Shown here in pieces: positions 59,669-64,000 of a stretch of 64,000 nt of DNA. The stretch lies in the NCBI GenBank assembly GCA_012976225.1, contig JAAVVG010000010.1, positions 496,001-560,000 of the forward strand. Reading direction: 5' to 3'. A model generated the notes under the pieces. It did no database searches and was not told where the DNA came from. It was given only the letters and a program-made list of their open reading frames with translations. Made by a program: the position numbers and the translations under genes. The first letter of the stretch is position 1. Every line of letters begins with the position of its first letter. The stretch comes from Golubevia sp. BC0850 (lineage: Eukaryota > Basidiomycota > Exobasidiomycetes > Golubeviales > Golubeviaceae).

Positions 59669-62600
59669 ATGGAAAGAGATGACCCTTCCGGGGGTTGGAG
59701 ATTCGCTCAATGTTTTGGTGATAAAGGTGAAGTAGAAGACATTACTGAAGGTGAGTCACTGCTTCCCCTTGAGGCTTCTAAACGTACTTTCAGATTACTT
59801 TGAGGTGCTTTTAGAGGCACAAGGCCGTTCAATCAGCTTAGAAAGAGAGTAGGTGGGAAAGAGAGGATGATCCATCAGCAGCACGACACCAACAAAGAAA
59901 CACTCTTAAGTCTGCTATTTGAGGCTGTAGAAGATTGGAAAATGGGAACTCTATACCTTATCGATAAGGATAAGGTTGTTAGCTCCTTAGCAATAGCTTC
60001 CAATCCATCGTTCACGGCTCAATGTCAACCTTCGCGATGGAGGAGGGGTGGAGTGCAAGCAGACACGACTTCAACCTTGGTGTATTCCTCCATGAAGGCT
60101 GCGTTGGATTGAGGAGTAAGAGTGACAGTTGTCGTGCATCCTTTGCTTAGGACAAAGGGGCTGGTAAGCTCCAGGAAGCTCAGAGGAGGAGGAATCAACT
60201 CCCCTTCCTCTGCTCGAGGAGAACAGCTCTTGGTACAGGGCTACGTTAGAAACGGAAATCATCTTGTATCTTTCAATTAGATTTCTTGGGAAAGAAATCA
60301 GAATCTTACAACAGGGTAGAGAAGGGAATGAGATCAACAGAGGAGCTCTCCTCCCTTCCTCTTCCTCTAACGACCGAAACATGAACTAAGAAGAATCTCT
60401 ACCTTCAAGCTTACATCTCTATGCAATTGAGATGAGATTCAAACCTCTATTACTCTAAGCTTTGGTCCAGGAACTTCTTTCATCTCTGAATCCTGACAAC
60501 TTTATCGAAACTCCCTTTTTTTGACTCTCTTCTTTCCATCTCCGCCACAAAAACAACAACCCTACTCTCCAACACTCTCCAATTCTCTTAATCACGTAAC
60601 CAAATCTCATTGGACTTCAATAGCTGATATCATCTCGACGGTAGAGTTCGACCACACGGGGGATTATTTAGCGACGGGAGACAAAGGTGGAAGGGTGGTT
60701 TTGTTTGAGAGGAATGAGAATGTGAGTACGCCTCTAGGGAGTGGTGTTGAGGTATAGGATCGGGTCAAATGGTTTATAAACGCTAGGAGGAAGAATTTTA
60801 GATGATTTCGAAAGGAAGAGGCAGCTTGAAACCAGCTGTAGGAGGAGGAGGAGGGAGGAGGGAGGAGGAGGGAAGAGGCACTTCTCGAAAGAGGAGGTTC
60901 TGTTTGGAATGGACCAGCCTGCCGCACACACTTTTGATCTATGTGTTTTACTCGAGATTTGAAGTTTTGTTTGATGAAGACTCTATTGAGGGATCCCCAA
61001 GACCTAACACCTTTCCCTTTCCTCTCTTTCGCTATCCTCAGAAAAAAGGCTGTGAATATAAATTCCACACAGAATTCCAATCCCACGAACCAGAATTCGA
61101 CTACCTGAAATCTCTAGAAATCGAAGAAAAGATCAACAAGATCAAATGGTGTAGAAGACAAAACGCAGCTCATTTCCTACTTTCAACCAACGATAAGACG
61201 ATCAAATTATGGAAAGTCTTTGAGAAATCTTTGAAAGTGGTTGCTGAGAATAATTTATCATCTGGTGCTACTCCTTCAACGAATTCCTCTTCTTTGAGTG
61301 GTGGCGCAGGACCTTCGTATGGAGCTGGAAATTCAATCACCTCTCCTCCTCCTTCTTTGATCTCTGGAAGTGGTACTAGTTTGAGATTACCGAGATTAAC
61401 TCATCATGACACTATTGTCGCTGCAGTTCCTAGAAAGATTTATGCCAATGCTCATGCTTATCATATCAATTCTATCAGCGTCAATTCGGATGGTGAAACT
61501 TATATCAGTGCTGATGATTTGAGGATTAATCTTTGGAATTTGAACATCAGTGATCAGAGTTTCAGTAAGTCTATGCAAACCACAAGCGCAGACAGAGTTG
61601 GAGCAATGAGAAGCGGGAGGAATTAAAAGCAAAGTTGGTTTCCCTTAGAAGTAAAAGACGATGCGACTGATCTCTCTTCTCTTGTCTGCCTCACCCTTCC
61701 TTTCATTCTTTCGTAGACATCGTCGATATTAAGCCAGTCAATATGGAAGAGCTAACAGAAGTCATCACTGCCGCTGAATTCCACCCAATCAACTGCAACC
61801 AGTTCGTCTATTCGAGTTCGAAGGGAACGATCAAGCTAGCTGACATGCGTGACTCAGCTCTCTGTGACCAACATGCCAAGCGTGAGTAACACATTGCTCG
61901 TAGATGAGAAGACTTTCGCTGAAAACGAGATATCTTCCGGAAATGCTCGAAATGAGAAGATTCTGACGCATACATTCCATTCCCCCCCCCCCTCCTCTCC
62001 AATTCTCACAGAGTTCGAAGAAGAGGAGGATCCGTCGAACAAATCTTTCTTTTCTGAAATCATCTCATCAATCTCCGACGTCAAGTTCTCAAGAGATGGA
62101 AGATACATTTTATCTCGAGATTACTTAACATTAAAGCTATGGGATGTTAACATGGAATCGAAACCTGTCAAGACGATCCCTATTCACGATCATTTACGTT
62201 CAAAGTTGTGTGATTTATATGAGAATGATTGCATCTTTGATAAATTCGAAGCTTTATGGGGTCCAGATGGTAAGAAGGTTCTTACAGGTAGTTATAACAA
62301 TTACTTCCACATCTTTGATAAAGATGATGAATCAGATGTTGTTTTGCAAGCTGATAAATCTGCTTTCAAGGCTAAGAAGCTGGCGGGAAATAACAAGAAG
62401 AAAGGAAATCAAAATGCTACTGGTGGAAATGGTTTGATGGGAAATCAAATTAATGTTGATGATGTCGATTTCAATAAAAAGATTCTCCATTCTAGCTTCC
62501 ATCCTAGAGAGAACACCATTGCGGTGAGTAATGAGTTGTTGTCAAAGAGGAGGTGTGCTGGTTTCGAGTTGAAAATTTGCTACCCGAAACCTGCTTTCCC

Positions 62601-62741
62601 ACTGTCGTTCGAAGTTTTCTGACTCGCACCCCCCCCTTTCTTCTCTCTTCTCCATCTATCCTGTCCTCGCTTTTCCTCTTTTCAATTCAACAGATCGCAG
62701 CGACGAACAATCTCTTCATCTTTTCGGCCAATCAACCTTAG
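59669..62741 (+). CDS. CDC55: Protein phosphatase 2A regulatory B subunit (B55)
   Basis: Exons 59669-59750, 60624-60721, 61042-61564, 61717-61881, 62012-62523 and 62694-62741 join in phase into 475 residues. WD-repeat blades of B55 are clear: [33 protein letters not shown], then [20 protein letters not shown] and [100 protein letters not shown], and [11 protein letters not shown] at the end. B55 selects substrates for PP2A in mitotic exit and the spindle checkpoint. Two inserts, Ser/Gly-rich at about residues 120-160 and Lys/Asn-rich near 415-440, enlarge loops. Intron 1 is 873 nt, far longer than the rest. Confidence 0.95.
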
Positions 62742-63409
62742 TCTAAGAAAAGTTAAAAGAAAATTCTAGAACAACTATGAAGTCCCCAGCAAGAAAATCC
62801 ACAAAAACTCAAATTCAAACGCAAATCCTACATTACCACAAAATTACTTTACATGAGGTTCTCAAGAGAGAATTCTTTTTTTCCTTTCTCTTAGATATCA
62901 GAAGGGAAGCGCGAGAGAGGAAGAGGAGGCAAGGGCAGAGGAGGGACAGGGGAAGAACAAAGAGAGCAAGAGAGAGCGGAGAATGACAAAGAGGGAAGAG
63001 AAGGCAAAAAAGAAAGGGGGTCGACGCTCTAGATGTTTTCGTTACAGGTTTGATTCGCTCTTTCTCCATTCCTCTTTTCAACCTTTCTCTCCTTTCCCTG
63101 GATGTTCTTGTAGATAAAAAAGTTCAACCCAAACCAAGCGAAAACAGCAAACCTAGCCAACGGTTTGAAAGCGAGAAGGGATGCGACGTGCAGAGCTCGC
63201 GCCACCCCCTCTGGCCAGGCTTTAAAAGAAGAGAATTGCAGACATTCAGGCTTGCTTACTAACTCCTGCTCTCATGGTCTATTTGAAATTTGAACTAGTT
63301 TCTCCTGAGAGACCAGCATCCCATCAGTCTTCTTTCAGTCAACTCTTCAGCATCATCACGCCCGTCCGCATTCAGTGATCGGTCGCTACCTTTCATCTCT
63401 TTATCCAAC
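62742..63409. other. Intergenic after CDC55
   Basis: About 670 bases with a purine-rich block at 62905-63020 (GAGAGGAAGAGGAGG-like). Open frames on both strands mirror that composition and are not believed. Confidence 0.45.
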
Positions 63410-63747
63410 ATGCAGTCGACGGAGCCACCTTCTCCAGAAAGGTTTGATTATCCTTGAAGATCTATCACTCCTCCGATCGCACCTCCAGCCAAAAGAGTGA
63501 AGCATATCTACGTATCTTTAGACGGTTGTCAAGGAGGGTCATGGGTAGAAGTTGCCGGAGACGTAGATGAATCAGATCCTTCTCAAAATCCCATTACCGA
63601 TGCGTCTCATTCCAGAAATAGATATGATGGATATCGACGCACTCTCTGGAAATGAAGAGACATCAGTAGATGTAGAAGATCTCTCCGACTACTTCCAGAA
63701 CCTTTCCATCGATCATGAGACCACTACTGCCTCTTTCGATGTTGCGG
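63410..63747 (+). CDS. 5' part of an unknown gene running off the window, frame uncertain
   Basis: From the ATG at 63410 the frame reads MQSTEPPSPERFDYP, then a TGA, then continues open as KRVKHIYVSLDGCQGGSWVE and DESDPSQNPI. Coding character then moves to the frame MDIDALSGNEETSVDVEDLS, ending at a GTGAGT donor after DVAG (63747). The next exon would lie near or beyond the window end. No family is recognised; the acidic segment could be disordered. The stop and shift resemble those of the broken genes elsewhere in the window. Confidence 0.35.
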
Positions 63748-64000
63748 GTGAGTCTAAACAACTATTTTCCTGGTTTTTTAGGCTCTCAAATTCAGAAGAA
63801 AGTCGGCGATTCGGTCTCGAAAGTTTTCTGAGAGCTCTTGTCCGAGACGCCTGACTGACTCTGCTTCTAGTCCACCCAATCTCGCTCAACTTTATTCCTC
63901 CGTCGCCCTCCTCAATTCTGATTTGTTTCGATCAAAGATCAAACAACCACTACCACCAACAATCCAGAGCCTCTAAGTTCACTCAGTCGAGTCTTCAGCC

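Noticed and set aside
59867-60112. 81-codon open frame inside CDC55 intron 1
   Set aside because: No homology; length is compatible with chance in an 873-nt intron.

Overview
The window is nuclear DNA of a fungus, most likely a basidiomycete and perhaps a Pucciniomycotina. The reasons are intron-rich genes with GTGAGT-type donors and pyrimidine-rich acceptors, protein sequences closest to fungal families, and a Tet/JBP-like 2OG oxygenase of a kind that is expanded in basidiomycetes. The species cannot be named from the sequence. Most introns are 70-500 nt, and several genes have coding exons of only 6-28 nt.

Left third (1-21 kb): the 3' part of SEC14; a decayed minus-strand gene of tandem ubiquitin-like domains; a broken F-box/LRR gene; an SQ-rich gene whose frame changes several times; a four-exon single-pass membrane protein with a Ser/Thr-rich ectodomain; DNM1, the mitochondrial fission dynamin; and a large protein carrying an Ada-type zinc domain and an AraC-like helix-turn-helix.

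Middle (21-45 kb): a low-complexity minus-strand gene with unresolved frames; a mitochondrial rhodanese; a broken aspartyl-protease homologue; ARC18 (Arp2/3 subunit 3); an F-box/LRR pseudogene; a RING/coiled-coil ubiquitin ligase candidate; a 59-aa protein; a 780-aa disordered protein; VPS60 and the BAR protein RVS161/hob3 sharing a 185-bp divergent promoter; a 117-aa protein; and RPB7.

Right third (45-64 kb): a third broken F-box/LRR gene; a broken Tet/JBP-like 2OG-Fe(II) oxygenase; SLA1 in eight exons; an unknown 529-aa protein; CDC55 (PP2A B subunit) with an 873-bp first intron; and the start of a gene that runs off the window.

The conserved genes (SEC14, DNM1, VPS60, RVS161, RPB7, ARC18, SLA1, CDC55, rhodanese) splice into uninterrupted frames with every intron phase matching. 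The F-box, Tet-like, protease, ubiquitin-like and some low-complexity genes instead show single-base frame changes and a few in-frame stops. This two-class pattern is the most striking property of the window. SLA1, ARC18 and RVS161 are all actin-patch endocytosis genes and lie within about 27 kb. No tRNA, rRNA, CRISPR array, virus-like element or intact transposon was found.
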